Positions 27,144 through 36,513 of a stretch of 64,000 nucleotides of DNA are shown here, one piece after another. The stretch's first letter is position 1. Each line of letters starts with the position of its first letter. Origin of the DNA: Kocuria carniphila (lineage in GTDB: Bacteria > Actinomycetota > Actinomycetes > Actinomycetales > Micrococcaceae); assembly GCF_004136555.1 (NCBI RefSeq), contig NZ_NOIT01000003.1, forward strand, positions 1 through 64,000, given 5' to 3'. A model generated the notes under the pieces. It searched no databases and had not been told where the DNA came from. It saw only the letters and a list, made by a program, of their open reading frames with translations. A program made the position numbers and the translations under genes.

Positions 27144-28420
27144 TGACCCAACTGCACGACCGACCAGCATTGCCCGCAGATTCGGCACCGACCTCCCAAC
27201 GGTCGCTGCCAGCGTGGCCGATCCTGATCTTGTTCCACGGATTCCCGGTCATTTGGGCCATGGGCGCCCTGCAATTCGTGCCGTTCGCCCTGGCCGTCAT
27301 CATGGCCGCGCTCATGGTGTTGCGCGGCCGCATGACGGTCCCGCTACCGGCATGGTTCTTAGCGGCCTTGGTCGTGTGGGCGCTCGCATGTGCCACTCAA
27401 CTACCCGACGCGGGAGCTCTAGTGGGCTTCGCGCTGCGCTGGGGTAACCTTCTGGCCGCGTTGATCATCCTGCTCTACGTGGTCAATGCGCGCGACCGGC
27501 TGGGACACCATGCAATTCTGGCCGGATTGATGACCGTGTGGGCCACGGTGGTACTCATGGGCACACTGGCTCTCTTCATTCCCGAGGTCCGGCTGACCAC
27601 CCCGGTGGGCATGATCCTCCCGGGATCACTGACTTCCAACGAACTGGTCAAGGACCTGGTGTTCCCGCCCATGGCGGAAGTGCAATTGCCGTGGGGAGCC
27701 CCGGAACCCTACATCCGCCCGTCGGCCCCGTTCCCCTACGCCAACAGTTGGGGGGTCGCTTACGTCATGCTGACCCCGGTGGCACTGGCCACGCTACTGA
27801 CCGTGCGCACGTGGTGGGTCAAGCTGCTCATCTGCGCCGGATTGGTGCTGTCCCTGGTTCCAGCCGTGGGCACCAGCAACCGTGGCATGTTCCTGGGCCT
27901 CGGTCTCGCCTTGGGGTATGCGGTCTTCCGTCTCACTCTCTCCGGGTACTGGAAGGTGGGTCTGGCCGGCCTGCTCGCCCTGACCGCCGCGGTCATGTGG
28001 TTGATCCTGGGCGGTGTTGCGGAACAGATCCTGGGCCGCCAGGAATACAGCGACAGCACTGGCGGTCGGCTCAACCTCTATCAGCAGACGTGGGAGGCCT
28101 CCTTGGAGAGCCCGCTTCTGGGCCACGGCGCGCCCCGCTTGGAGGAAAGCGTTGGCGTATACATGGGCACCCAGGGGTACCTCTGGTTCTTCCTGTTCAG
28201 CTACGGACTGGTGGGATTGTTACTTTTCATCGGCTTCTTGTGGGGCTCCACGTGGTGGACCCGCGGCGTGAAATCACCGGCGAGCATCTTGTTGCACTCG
28301 GTCCCGCTGGCGGCGAGCGCCATTTTCGTGGTCTACAGCTTTGACATCATGCAGACCTGCATCCTGGTCGCGGTCCTAGGACTGCTCATGCGTGAGCGGA
28401 TCGCCAAGGCCCGTTCATGA
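27143..28420 (+). CDS. O-antigen ligase/Wzy-like polysaccharide polymerase
   Basis: A polytopic membrane protein with about ten to twelve hydrophobic segments and a large periplasmic-side loop (residues ~165-215 with LTSNELVKDLVFPPM and APFPYANSWG). The later segment SNRGMFLGLGLALGYAVF and the downstream TGGRLNLYQQTW with GHGAP are typical of the Wzy/WaaL family, where Arg and His in the loop handle the lipid-linked oligosaccharide. It is 425 residues long and starts at an ATG that shares an A with the preceding stop (TAATG). In Gram-positives the likely role is polymerisation of repeat units. Confidence 0.86.
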   Translation: MTQLHDRPALPADSAPTSQRSLPAWPILILFHGFPVIWAMGALQFVPFALAVIMAALMVLRGRMTVPLPAWFLAALVVWALACATQLPDAGALVGFALRWGNLLAALIILLYVVNARDRLGHHAILAGLMTVWATVVLMGTLALFIPEVRLTTPVGMILPGSLTSNELVKDLVFPPMAEVQLPWGAPEPYIRPSAPFPYANSWGVAYVMLTPVALATLLTVRTWWVKLLICAGLVLSLVPAVGTSNRGMFLGLGLALGYAVFRLTLSGYWKVGLAGLLALTAAVMWLILGGVAEQILGRQEYSDSTGGRLNLYQQTWEASLESPLLGHGAPRLEESVGVYMGTQGYLWFFLFSYGLVGLLLFIGFLWGSTWWTRGVKSPASILLHSVPLAASAIFVVYSFDIMQTCILVAVLGLLMRERIAKARS

Positions 28421-29868
28421 GCCGGGCGGGAGGCGCACGCAGCGCCGCAGTGACTTTCGGGTTCGTCATGGCCGGCGCGGTCATGGCGTTCGGCATCACG
28501 CTGAGCATGACGCACGGCTCCGGAGCCGCGGACGCCGGCAGACTCTTCCAGCTCACAGCAATCCTCGCCATCGCGACCACCGCGTGCACCGTGGGCGCCG
28601 ACGTCGGGCTGGTACGCACCCTGCCAGCGCTCGCCGCACGACGCCGCTCGGACCAGCTGCGCACGGCGGTCCGAGCTGCCGTGCCGCCGCCGCTGATCGT
28701 CTCGTTGCTCGTTGCTCTCACCGCGGGAGTGGTTGCACTGGTGGGCCTGCTGGATCAGGACACGGGGTCCGCCATATTGATTCTCGGTACTGCTCTGGTG
28801 GCGGGCACCATCCTGAACCTGTGCTTTGGCGTGCTGCGTGGCCTGCACAAGGTTCCGTGGTTCTCGTTCCTGCAGAACGTGGCGCTGCCCTCCCTGCGAT
28901 GGGCGGGTGTGCTGGTGGTCATTTGGGTCGGGACCTCACTGCCCGCACTGACCCTGGCGTGGTGCGTTCCCGTAATCATCGTTCTGGGATTAGCGCTGAT
29001 TGTGGTCAAACGCGCGTGGCCCGACCAGGAGATCGCCGAGGATCCGGACGCTGAAGGCTTCGACAAACGGCAGTTCTGGGGTTTCTCGTCCGCCCGCGGT
29101 GTCACTGCCATGATCGAGACCCTGCTCGAATGGATCGACGTTCTCCTCGTGGGGGTCTTCCTAGGACCTGTGGCAGCAGGGGTGTACGGCGTGGTGAATC
29201 GGTGCGTGCGCGCAGGCACCATGTTGGACCACACCGCCCGCATGGTGACCGGCCCGGGCATCAGCGCGGCCATGGCCGTCAAGGATTTCGCGGCAACCAA
29301 CCGGATTTACACGGTGGCCACGGCGGTTTTGGTTGCGGCAGCTTGGCCCCTGTATCTCACCCTGGCGCTGCACGGTGGGACGGTACTGAACCTGTTCGGC
29401 GAGGGTTTCGATTCCGGACACACCGCCATGGCCATCGTGTCGTTGAGCATGCTGTTCGTGGTTTCAGCCGGCGGGGTTCAATCCGTTCTCTTGATGGCCG
29501 GGCGCAGCCTGTGGCAACTGGGCAACAAGTTCTCGGCACTCATCGTGGCCGTGACACTTAACCTCTTGCTGATCCCGGTCTGGGGCATCACCGGAGCCGC
29601 GGTGGCTTGGTCGGCAGCACTCCTCACGGACGCGGGCCTGGCGCTGTGGCAAATCACCACGAAGTTGGGGATCCGCCCCGATGTGGGCCTCATCCTGCGC
29701 ACCGGTGCCCTTACCGGCGGGTGGACCCTCCTGTTGGGCATCGTCACGGTCTGGTTCGGAGCTGGAACTCTGACCGCCCTGCTCATCCACGTGACATTGC
29801 TGGCGCCGGTGGTCGGCTGGGTGCTTCTGCGCCTAGCGCGCCGCTCCCCCGCCACGAAATCCGCATAA
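28417..29868 (+). CDS. Polysaccharide flippase (Wzx/MOP superfamily)
   Basis: A 483-residue membrane protein with twelve to fourteen hydrophobic segments in the layout of the oligosaccharidyl-lipid flippase family, including the amphipathic WIDVLLVGVFLGPVAAGVYG and the second-half repeat IPVWGITGAAVAWS. It should move lipid-linked repeat units across the membrane for the polymerase encoded just upstream. It overlaps the polymerase gene by ATGA and is the last member of the tightly packed block; a 167-nt gap with A+T-rich sequence follows. Confidence 0.88.
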   Translation: MSRAGGARSAAVTFGFVMAGAVMAFGITLSMTHGSGAADAGRLFQLTAILAIATTACTVGADVGLVRTLPALAARRRSDQLRTAVRAAVPPPLIVSLLVALTAGVVALVGLLDQDTGSAILILGTALVAGTILNLCFGVLRGLHKVPWFSFLQNVALPSLRWAGVLVVIWVGTSLPALTLAWCVPVIIVLGLALIVVKRAWPDQEIAEDPDAEGFDKRQFWGFSSARGVTAMIETLLEWIDVLLVGVFLGPVAAGVYGVVNRCVRAGTMLDHTARMVTGPGISAAMAVKDFAATNRIYTVATAVLVAAAWPLYLTLALHGGTVLNLFGEGFDSGHTAMAIVSLSMLFVVSAGGVQSVLLMAGRSLWQLGNKFSALIVAVTLNLLLIPVWGITGAAVAWSAALLTDAGLALWQITTKLGIRPDVGLILRTGALTGGWTLLLGIVTVWFGAGTLTALLIHVTLLAPVVGWVLLRLARRSPATKSA

Positions 29869-29886
29869 GGGAGGACACGTGTCGTC

Positions 29887-29916
29887 TTGATCAAATTCAC
29901 AGAAATTTACTAGTCT
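29887..29916 (+). promoter_or_regulatory. Possible promoter of chain-length gene
   Basis: TTGATC, an 18-nt spacer and TAGTCT stand in an A+T-rich pocket between the flippase gene and the chain-length gene. This resembles a sigma-70-type promoter and would make the last three polysaccharide genes a separate or boosted unit. Not verified by any second line of evidence. Confidence 0.35.
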
Positions 29917-30035
29917 GTTAATACACAGCTCACTTTCAAGTCACTAGGTATTTCGCGGGCGCTTGATGCCAACAGGACTTGACACGGTCGGGGGATCGTG
30001 CGGGTGGCTGTACTGCTTTCACGGGGGAGAAACAT

Positions 30036-31205
30036 ATGGGGTCGAGTACCAAGTCTCAATTCACGAGGCGCCGGAAACGCACCGGTTCACACGAAACTGC
30101 ACCGCTGGAAATCAGCCAACTCGTGACGCGTGTCCTGCGCCGCTGGCCGACCGTTCTATTTACAGCTCTGCTTGTCCTGGGCCTTGTGGTGCTCGCCAGC
30201 CTTCTGGCCCCCCGCTCCTACACGGCGACCGCTTCAGTATCGGTCTCGCCCATAGTGACCGCCTCCAACCTGGGGGGCGCTACGGCCAATGACGTGGACA
30301 TGCCCACGGAAATCGCCACGGCCACGTCCCGGGTGGTGGCCGAACGCGCCGCACAAGATCTGGGCGCCGGTGATGACCAGGATTTGGTATCCGAATTGCT
30401 CGAGAACACCGAGATCGGCTCGCCGTCGCAATCAAGCGTGATGCGCATCAATGTCACGGCGAACTCCGCGGAAACCGCCGCAGACCGCGCCAATGCCCTG
30501 GCCGACGCTTATCTGACTGACCGCCAGGACACCGCTGAGACACGAGCCAAGGATGCCGCAGATTCGCTGCAGGACTCACTGGGCGACATGTCTTCCGACG
30601 ATCCGTCCAGGCAGTCACTGGAAGAAACCCTTATCGAACTCCGCTCGGCGTCGCCATGGCCGGGTCGTATCATCAGTTCCGCACTTCCCCCTGCGACCTC
30701 CACCGGCCCCGGCCTCAGCGCCGCAGTCCTGGCCGGTGCCCTGGGTGGTCTCATGCTCGGCCTGGTGGCCGCGCTGATTCGTGACCGGATCGCCCCGCGC
30801 GTCGGATACGCGGATCGGTTGGAGGACCGCGTTGGAATGGCCGCCGTCGATGCTAACGGTGAACCCGTACACGTGGCCGTATCGGACGCCGTTTCCGCAC
30901 TCGATGACCGCTTCGGACTGGCTTCCAAGGGTCGGCTGGCCGTCACCTCTTTGAACGGTGAGACACCGGAATCCGCGGTGGAAGAGTTCGAACATCAGTT
31001 GACCACGTGGTCCGTTGCCGCCACCCCCATGGCCCAGTCCCGCTCCGACGTGCGACAGACACTACAGTCCTTCGACGCGGTAGCCGTCCTGGTGGATCCC
31101 CGCGACGACCTGGACGATACGGCCCAGCTGCTGGCCTCCCTGGATCGTGGCACCGCGAGCATCCTGCCCGTGGTCTGGAACCACACGGGAGAAGGTCGGT
31201 TATGA
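30036..31205 (+). CDS. Wzz/YveK-like chain-length or co-polymerase protein
   Basis: A 389-residue polysaccharide co-polymerase. A first membrane helix (residues ~40-65, LVLGLVVLASLLAP) follows a basic cytoplasmic tail; an extracytoplasmic domain with the Wzz start SYTATASVSVSP and helical AADRANALADAYL comes next, then a Pro-rich PWPGRIISSALPP and a second helix (~225-245). The C-terminal cytoplasmic part resembles the CpsD/BY-kinase region in length, but no Walker A motif (GxxxxGKS/T) is present, so it has no tyrosine-kinase activity of its own. ATG at 30036 has GGGGGAGA five nucleotides upstream. It overlaps the PssD gene (ATGA). Confidence 0.82.
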   Translation: MGSSTKSQFTRRRKRTGSHETAPLEISQLVTRVLRRWPTVLFTALLVLGLVVLASLLAPRSYTATASVSVSPIVTASNLGGATANDVDMPTEIATATSRVVAERAAQDLGAGDDQDLVSELLENTEIGSPSQSSVMRINVTANSAETAADRANALADAYLTDRQDTAETRAKDAADSLQDSLGDMSSDDPSRQSLEETLIELRSASPWPGRIISSALPPATSTGPGLSAAVLAGALGGLMLGLVAALIRDRIAPRVGYADRLEDRVGMAAVDANGEPVHVAVSDAVSALDDRFGLASKGRLAVTSLNGETPESAVEEFEHQLTTWSVAATPMAQSRSDVRQTLQSFDAVAVLVDPRDDLDDTAQLLASLDRGTASILPVVWNHTGEGRL

Positions 31206-31651
31206 AAATTTTGCTCGTCGCATCCGCCGGAGGCCACCTCGCCCAACTGCAGAATCTACGCGGTCTGTGGGAGGGCCACGAGCGTAGCTGGGTGACCTTC
31301 GATCTCCCGGAGGTACGTGCCGGCCTCCACGGTGAGGACCTGCACTGGGCTCACTTCCCGACCACTCGCAACATCCCCAATGCCATCCGCAATGTGGAAG
31401 TGGCTCGAAGGGTGATCAAGGAGATCAAGCCGGACGTGGTGATGTCCACGGGTGCCGCCGTGGCCGTCCCCTTCTTCTTGGTGGCCCGCCGCCGCAGGAT
31501 CCGCACCGTGTTCATCGAATGTTTCGACCGCATCACCATGCCCACCATGAGCGGCCGCATGTGTTACCCGCTGTCAGACGTTTTCGCCGTCCAATGGGAC
31601 GAACAGAAGCGCCATTTTCCCGACGCCGTGAATATCGGCGCGCTGATGTAA
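31202..31651 (+). CDS. PssD/Alg14-like glycosyltransferase membrane subunit
   Basis: The N-terminal half of a split GT28-type glycosyltransferase, as in PssD/EpsE or Alg14. The 149-residue protein starts KILLVASAGGHLAQLQNL, the glycine-rich acceptor motif of the family, and contains STGAAVAVPFFLVARR and TVFIECFDRI. It recruits the catalytic PssE partner encoded next. ATG overlaps the stop of the chain-length gene. It likely adds the second sugar to the lipid-linked primer. Confidence 0.9.
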   Translation: MKILLVASAGGHLAQLQNLRGLWEGHERSWVTFDLPEVRAGLHGEDLHWAHFPTTRNIPNAIRNVEVARRVIKEIKPDVVMSTGAAVAVPFFLVARRRRIRTVFIECFDRITMPTMSGRMCYPLSDVFAVQWDEQKRHFPDAVNIGALM

Positions 31652-31679
31652 TTCGCCCCCAACGCTCGAGGAGCTCGCC

Positions 31680-32333
31680 ATGAAGCACACCGAACAGTCC
31701 TCCGCCCAACACGTTCCGCTGCGCAGGGGCACCGCCGCCCCGGACATCGTGGTGTCATTGGGCACGGATCATCATCCGTTCCCGAGGCTTGTGGAATGGT
31801 TGGACCAAGCCTTGGAGCAACTGCCCGAGGTCTCGTGCCTGCTCCAGCATGGTTTCACCCGCCCGTCCGAACGAGCCATGAACACGCACCGCATGCCGCG
31901 GACCGAACTACTCGAGATGTACCACTCGGCCCAGGTGGTCATCGTCCAGGGCGGCCCGGGGTCCATCCTGGACGCTCGTTTGACCGGTCATATCCCGTTG
32001 GCGGTTCCGCGTCTCGCGCACCTGGGGGAGGTCGTGGACGATCACCAGGTAGCGTTCACCCGGCACATGGTTGAAGACGGAGAGGCCAGGCTCGTCGAGG
32101 GCCCCGATGAGCTGCTCACGGCCATCAAGGCCATCATGGCGCGGCCTTCGAAGTTCCGCACCGAGCCTCGGATACCTCAGCCCGAGCTGGCCTCTCAGGC
32201 ACTGTTGTCCACACTGGATACCCACAAAGAACCGTGGCGCCTGCGCACCATGGGTCGCAGGTCACTGCAGACCGCCGTGGACCTGATCGGTCCGCGTTTC
32301 CGACGCGCGGGTCACCAACAGCACACGGCCTGA
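31680..32333 (+). CDS. PssE/Alg13-like glycosyltransferase catalytic subunit
   Basis: The C-terminal GT28 half that pairs with PssD; it binds the nucleotide sugar. The 217-residue protein has VVSLGTDHHPFPRLVEWLD near the N-terminus and the donor-binding VIVQGGPGSILDARLTG followed by PLAVPR, diagnostic of the family. GAGGAGCTCGCC precedes the ATG. Compared with typical PssE (~160 residues) it has a longer C-terminus of about 50 residues. It is the last gene of the polysaccharide block, and a bidirectional hairpin separates it from the opposing IclR gene. Confidence 0.9.
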   Translation: MKHTEQSSAQHVPLRRGTAAPDIVVSLGTDHHPFPRLVEWLDQALEQLPEVSCLLQHGFTRPSERAMNTHRMPRTELLEMYHSAQVVIVQGGPGSILDARLTGHIPLAVPRLAHLGEVVDDHQVAFTRHMVEDGEARLVEGPDELLTAIKAIMARPSKFRTEPRIPQPELASQALLSTLDTHKEPWRLRTMGRRSLQTAVDLIGPRFRRAGHQQHTA

Positions 32334-32353
32334 GCCGCTTCTCCACTCAGATA

Positions 32354-32385
32354 CGCCGCGGCCCCGAGAAATCGGGACCGCGGCG
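32354..32385. terminator. Bidirectional hairpin between pssE-like and iclR-like genes
   Basis: CGCCGCGG-c-CCCGA, loop GAAA, TCGGG-a-CCGCGGCG forms a 13-bp stem with one mismatch and a GNRA tetraloop. It serves both converging genes. Confidence 0.8.
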
Positions 32386-32408
32386 TCGTCGTCTGTACGG
32401 GCGGTGCG

Positions 32409-33173
32409 TCAGGAAGCCGCCGGAACAAACTGGCTCGAGAGTTCCTGAGCAGCCTTGCGCAGCAGCGGGACGGCGCGATCGCCGAAGTCCCAGTCCACGC
32501 GCGTGGTGGGCCCGGAGACCGAGATCGCGGTGGGCGTGGGGGCGTTGGGCAGGGCCATGGAGAAGCAGCGCACGCCGATCTCCTGCTCCTCGTCGTCAAT
32601 CGCGTAACCGCGTTCGCGGATCTTCTCGAGATCGGCCAGCAGATCGTCCACGGTGCCCAGACTCTTGGGCGTGGGGGTGGTCATGCCCATTGAATGCACG
32701 ATGGAGACCACTTGCTGATCCGGGAGCGTGGCCAGAATGGCCTTCCCCACGCCGGTGTTGTGCATGGGTGCGCGGCGGCCCACTTCGGTGAACATACGCA
32801 TCGAGTGCTGAGACTGTGCCTGACCGACGTACACGACCATGCGGCCGTCGAGCACTGCCATGTTGGCGGATTCGCCCAGTTCCTGCACGAGTTGTTGCAG
32901 CACGGGTTGCGCGTAGGTTCCCAGCTGCAGGCTGGCCGTATAGCCCAACCGGATCAGACCGGGGCCCAGCGCGTAACTGCGATTGGGGAGCTGGCGCACG
33001 TACCCCAGGGGCACCAGGGTGCGCAGCAAACGGTGAATGGTGGGTAGCGGGAGTTCGGCCTTGTTGGCCAGCTCGCTCAGGGAGGACTCTCCCCCGGAGG
33101 CAGTGATGATGTTCAGCAGGTCGAACACTCGCTCAACCGACTGGACTCCTCCCCCAGTTTTACCTTCTGCCAT
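32409..33173 (-). CDS. IclR-family repressor of glyoxylate/ureide genes (AllR-like)
   Basis: A cytoplasmic DNA-binding regulator. The N-terminal winged helix (SLSELANKAELPLPTIHRLL) is followed by the IclR effector domain with VYVGQAQS, RAPMHNTGVGKAILA, RERGYAIDDEEQEIGVRC and SVSGPTTR, all family landmarks. The length of 254 residues is typical when started at the ATG at 33173; the longer frame to 33239 adds 22 residues that include the unlikely VHHGKRVG. Divergence from malic enzyme and malate synthase, within a ureide cluster, argues for an AllR-type repressor that senses glyoxylate or allantoin. A matching palindrome stands between the two genes. Confidence 0.85.
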   Translation of the reverse strand: MAEGKTGGGVQSVERVFDLLNIITASGGESSLSELANKAELPLPTIHRLLRTLVPLGYVRQLPNRSYALGPGLIRLGYTASLQLGTYAQPVLQQLVQELGESANMAVLDGRMVVYVGQAQSQHSMRMFTEVGRRAPMHNTGVGKAILATLPDQQVVSIVHSMGMTTPTPKSLGTVDDLLADLEKIRERGYAIDDEEQEIGVRCFSMALPNAPTPTAISVSGPTTRVDWDFGDRAVPLLRKAAQELSSQFVPAAS

Positions 33174-33262
33174 GGTGCCAACTCGCTTTCCGTGATGGAC
33201 GGCAGCCCCTGTCTGGGGCGGCCTCTCCAATGTCACCATGTGAAATAAGTCTCACACGGGTC

Positions 33263-33292
33263 TTGTCTTTCGCCCTAGACTACATCTACGAT
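33263..33292 (+). promoter_or_regulatory. Promoter candidate for malic enzyme operon
   Basis: TTGTCT, an 18-nt spacer and TACGAT lie about 85 nt before the malic enzyme start. The operator-like palindromes at 33300-33326 fall immediately downstream, over the expected transcription start. Confidence 0.45.
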
Positions 33293-33299
33293 TCAAGAA

Positions 33300-33326
33300 G
33301 TGGAAACTTTTTTCCACAATGCGGAT
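33300..33326. promoter_or_regulatory. IclR-type operator opposite the regulator gene
   Basis: Two overlapping palindromes: GTGGAAA-CTTT-TTTCCAC (33300-33317) and TTCCACAATGCGGAT (33312-33326; 5 of 7 paired positions). The second resembles sequences at 10902, 41664 and 63631. Position between the divergent iclR-like and malic enzyme genes makes it the best operator candidate for that regulator. Confidence 0.65.
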
Positions 33327-33375
33327 AACGAAGTGGAGCGAGGGTTCCGCTCAGCCTGAAAGGAACTTCATACAG

Positions 33376-34767
33376 ATGTCTACTCCCAGCCCCGGTTACT
33401 CCATGGTCCTGCGAGTTGAAGCGCCCGCCACGTTCAACTCGACCAGTGAAATCACCACCGCGGCCTCTGCGGCCGGCGCCCAGGTGACCGCATTGGACAT
33501 TGTCGAATCGCACCCCACCAGCGTGGTCATCGACATCAGCTGCAACGTTTCCAACGCAGAACACCGCGACGAGGTCCGGGACGCGCTCAACGCACTGGAC
33601 GGCGTGACCGTTCACAAGATCTCCGACCGCACCTTCCTGATCCACCTGGGCGGCAAGATCGAGGTCACCCCGCGCGTCTCCCTGCGTAACCGTGACGACC
33701 TCTCCCGCGCTTACACCCCCGGCGTGGCCCGCGTGTGCACGGCCATTGCCGAGAACCCGGAGGACGCTCGTCGTCTGACCATCAAGCGCAACACCGTGGC
33801 CGTGGTGACCGATGGCACCGCCGTGCTCGGCCTGGGTGATATCGGCCCCGCCGCCGCCTTGCCCGTCATGGAGGGCAAGGCCGCGCTCTTCAAGGCCTTC
33901 GCTGACGTTGACGCCTGGCCCGTGTGCTTGGACACCAAGGACACCGAGGAGATCATCAGCATCGTCAAGGCCATGGCTCCGGTCTACGGCGGCGTGAACC
34001 TTGAGGACATCGCAGCCCCGCGCTGCTTCGAGATCGAAGCCCGCCTGCGTGAAGAGCTCGATATTCCCGTCTTCCACGATGACCAGCACGGCACCGCCAT
34101 CGTGACCCTGGCCGCCCTCTACAACGCACTGCGCGTGGTGGACAAGAACATCGAGGACGTCAAGGTTGTCGTCTCCGGTGTGGGCGCTGCCGGTAACGCC
34201 ATCATCCAGTTGCTGCTCGCCAACGGCGTGGCCAACGTGATCGCGTGCTCCCGCAACGGCGCCATCCACTCCGGTGAGACCTACACCGATCCCCACCGCA
34301 CGTGGCTGGCCGAGAACACCAACAAGGACAGCTTCTCCGGCTCGCTCAAGGAAGCCGTGGCCGGTGCTGACGTCTTCATCGGCGTGTCCGCTCCCAACGT
34401 TCTGGATGGCAATGACATCGCCACCATGGCCGACGGCGCCATCGTGTTCGCCATGGCCAACCCCGACCCCGAGGTGCACCCGGCCGAAGCCGCCGAGCAC
34501 GCCGCCGTGGTCGCGACCGGCCGAAGCGACTTCCCGAACCAGATCAACAACGTGCTCGCCTTCCCGGGCCTGTTCCGCGGCCTGCTGGACGCCGCAGCCT
34601 CGGACATCACGTCCGACATGCTCGTGGCCGCGGCCAAGGCCATTGCGGACTGCGTGGAACCGGACGAGCGCAACGCGAGCTTCATCGTCCCCAGCGTGTT
34701 CGACCCCAACGTGGCCCCGGCCGTGGCGGAAGCGGTCAAGAACACCGCGCTGGGCATCGAAGGCTAG
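33376..34767 (+). CDS. NAD(P)-dependent malic enzyme with N-terminal ACT domain
   Basis: Decarboxylates malate to pyruvate. Residues 1-85 are an ACT-like regulatory domain ([21 protein letters not shown]). The malic domain has [31 protein letters not shown], and the metal/substrate [11 protein letters not shown]; the NAD domain begins [14 protein letters not shown], and [12 protein letters not shown] and [12 protein letters not shown] follow. The 463-residue length fits this bacterial class. I chose ATG at 33376 (AAAGGA upstream) over an earlier in-frame ATG that overlaps the operator. Beside malate synthase it completes a glyoxylate-to-pyruvate route, and a hairpin separates the two genes. 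Confidence 0.93.
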   Translation: MSTPSPGYSMVLRVEAPATFNSTSEITTAASAAGAQVTALDIVESHPTSVVIDISCNVSNAEHRDEVRDALNALDGVTVHKISDRTFLIHLGGKIEVTPRVSLRNRDDLSRAYTPGVARVCTAIAENPEDARRLTIKRNTVAVVTDGTAVLGLGDIGPAAALPVMEGKAALFKAFADVDAWPVCLDTKDTEEIISIVKAMAPVYGGVNLEDIAAPRCFEIEARLREELDIPVFHDDQHGTAIVTLAALYNALRVVDKNIEDVKVVVSGVGAAGNAIIQLLLANGVANVIACSRNGAIHSGETYTDPHRTWLAENTNKDSFSGSLKEAVAGADVFIGVSAPNVLDGNDIATMADGAIVFAMANPDPEVHPAEAAEHAAVVATGRSDFPNQINNVLAFPGLFRGLLDAAASDITSDMLVAAAKAIADCVEPDERNASFIVPSVFDPNVAPAVAEAVKNTALGIEG

Positions 34768-34787
34768 TCACGCGAAAAACCTCAGGA

Positions 34788-34822
34788 GCGGCGTCGTCGT
34801 TCATTCATGACGACGACGCCGC
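34788..34822 (+). terminator. Hairpin between malic enzyme and malate synthase
   Basis: GCGGCGTCGTCGT and ACGACGACGCCGC make a 13-bp perfect stem with a 9-nt loop, 20 nt after the malic enzyme stop. The left arm is the repeated GAGCGGCGTCGTC word. It may reduce readthrough so that malic enzyme is expressed more than the downstream genes. Confidence 0.65.
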
Positions 34823-34905
34823 CCACCCGCCGCTTCGAGCGCAACGCAGCGATACCGGCGAGACCAAGCACTACCAGCACTACACGTACTTTCCAGGAGG
34901 CAATC

Positions 34906-36513
34906 ATGACCATTACCCACAACAGCCCGCAGAACGTGGCCGCGGCCGGCGAGATCCTCAGCGACGAGGCACTCGCGTTCGTCGAGGCGCTGCACGAGAA
35001 GTTCAACGACCGCCGCGAAGAGCTGCTGGGCAAGCGCGAGACCGCTCGTGAGCAAGCAGCCTCTACCGGCACGCTGGACTTCCCCGAGGAGACCCGCGAG
35101 GTCCGCGAGGGTGACTGGCAGGTTGCCCCGGCTCCCAATGCACTGCAGGACCGCCGCGTGGAAATGACCGGCCCCGCCTCCCCGGCCAAGATGGCCATCA
35201 ACGCGCTCAACTCCGGCGCCAAGGTGTGGCTGGCCGACCTCGAGGACGCAGCGAGCCCCAGCTGGGCCAACCAGATCGACGCGATCGCCAACCTGCGCGA
35301 CGCCGCCCGCGGCACCCTGGCCTTCACATCGCCCGAGGGCAAGGAGTACAAGCTGCGCGAGGACGCGCCGCTCGCCGTGGTTGTGACCCGCCCGCGCGGC
35401 TGGCACCTTCCCGAGCACAACATCACCGTGAACGGCAAGGAAGGCTCCGGCTCCCTCACGGACTTCGGCCTGCACTTCTTCCACACCGCCAAGCAGCTCA
35501 TCGAGAATGGCCAGGGCCCCTACTACTACCTGCCCAAGATGGAGTCCTACCTCGAGGCTCGCCTGTGGAACGACGTGTTCACCTTTGCCGAGGAGTACCT
35601 GGGCATCGAACACGGCACCATTCGGGCCACGGTGCTCATCGAGACCATCCCCGCCGCGTTCCAGATGGACGAGATCCTCTACGAACTGCGCGATCACGCC
35701 TCCGGTTTGAATGCCGGCCGCTGGGACTACCTGTTCTCGATCATCAAGTACTTCCGTGACGCCGGTGACAAGTTCATCCTGGCCGACCGCTCCTCGGTCA
35801 CCATGACCGCACCGCTCATGCGCGCCTACACCGACCTTCTGGTGCAGACCTGCCACAAGCGCGGTGCCTTCGCGATGGGTGGCATGGCCGCTTTCATCCC
35901 GTCCCGCAAGGACGAAGAAGTCAACCGTGCGGCCTTCGAGAAGGTCCGCAACGACAAGACCCGCGAAGCCAACGACGGTTTCGACGGCTCCTGGGTCGCC
36001 CACCCGGACCTCGTGCCCGTGTGCAAGGAGATCTTCGACGGCGTACTGAACGACAAGCCCAATCAGTTGGACCGCCAGCGCCCGGAGGTCGAGGTGACCC
36101 CCGAGCAGCTGTTGGACGTTCCCTCCGCCGGCGATCAGCGCACCGAGGAAGAACTCAACGCCAATCTTTACGTGGCCATCCGCTACATTGCGGTCTGGTT
36201 GTCCGGCAACGGCGCCGTGGCCATTCACAACCTCATGGAGGACGCTGCCACTGCGGAAATCTCCCGCTCCCAGATCTGGCAGCAGATCAAGAACGGTGTG
36301 GTCTACACCGACACCGGAAACATTGCAACGCGCGAGCTGGTCTCCGCCGCTCTGGACGAGCAGCTGGAGGTCCTCAAGCAGGAAATCGACGCGGAGAACT
36401 ACGAGAAGTGGTTCGTCCCGGCCGGAAAGCTCATCTCCGACATGGTCCTGAGCGACAACTACCCGGACTTCCTGACCCTGCCCGCGTATGACCTCATGGA
36501 AGGGGCCAAGTGA
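34906..36513 (+). CDS. aceB: Malate synthase A
   Basis: Condenses glyoxylate with acetyl-CoA to malate. The 535-residue form A enzyme shows VWLADLEDAASPSW, TRPRGWHLPEHN, YYYLPKMES, RATVLIETIPAAFQMDEI, HASGLNAGRWDY and GGMAAFIPSRKD, all conserved in the family. ATG at 34906 follows a perfect AGGAGG by seven nucleotides. It overlaps the next gene by GTGA. Here its glyoxylate probably comes from ureide breakdown rather than isocitrate lyase, which is not in the window. Confidence 0.96.
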   Translation: MTITHNSPQNVAAAGEILSDEALAFVEALHEKFNDRREELLGKRETAREQAASTGTLDFPEETREVREGDWQVAPAPNALQDRRVEMTGPASPAKMAINALNSGAKVWLADLEDAASPSWANQIDAIANLRDAARGTLAFTSPEGKEYKLREDAPLAVVVTRPRGWHLPEHNITVNGKEGSGSLTDFGLHFFHTAKQLIENGQGPYYYLPKMESYLEARLWNDVFTFAEEYLGIEHGTIRATVLIETIPAAFQMDEILYELRDHASGLNAGRWDYLFSIIKYFRDAGDKFILADRSSVTMTAPLMRAYTDLLVQTCHKRGAFAMGGMAAFIPSRKDEEVNRAAFEKVRNDKTREANDGFDGSWVAHPDLVPVCKEIFDGVLNDKPNQLDRQRPEVEVTPEQLLDVPSAGDQRTEEELNANLYVAIRYIAVWLSGNGAVAIHNLMEDAATAEISRSQIWQQIKNGVVYTDTGNIATRELVSAALDEQLEVLKQEIDAENYEKWFVPAGKLISDMVLSDNYPDFLTLPAYDLMEGAK

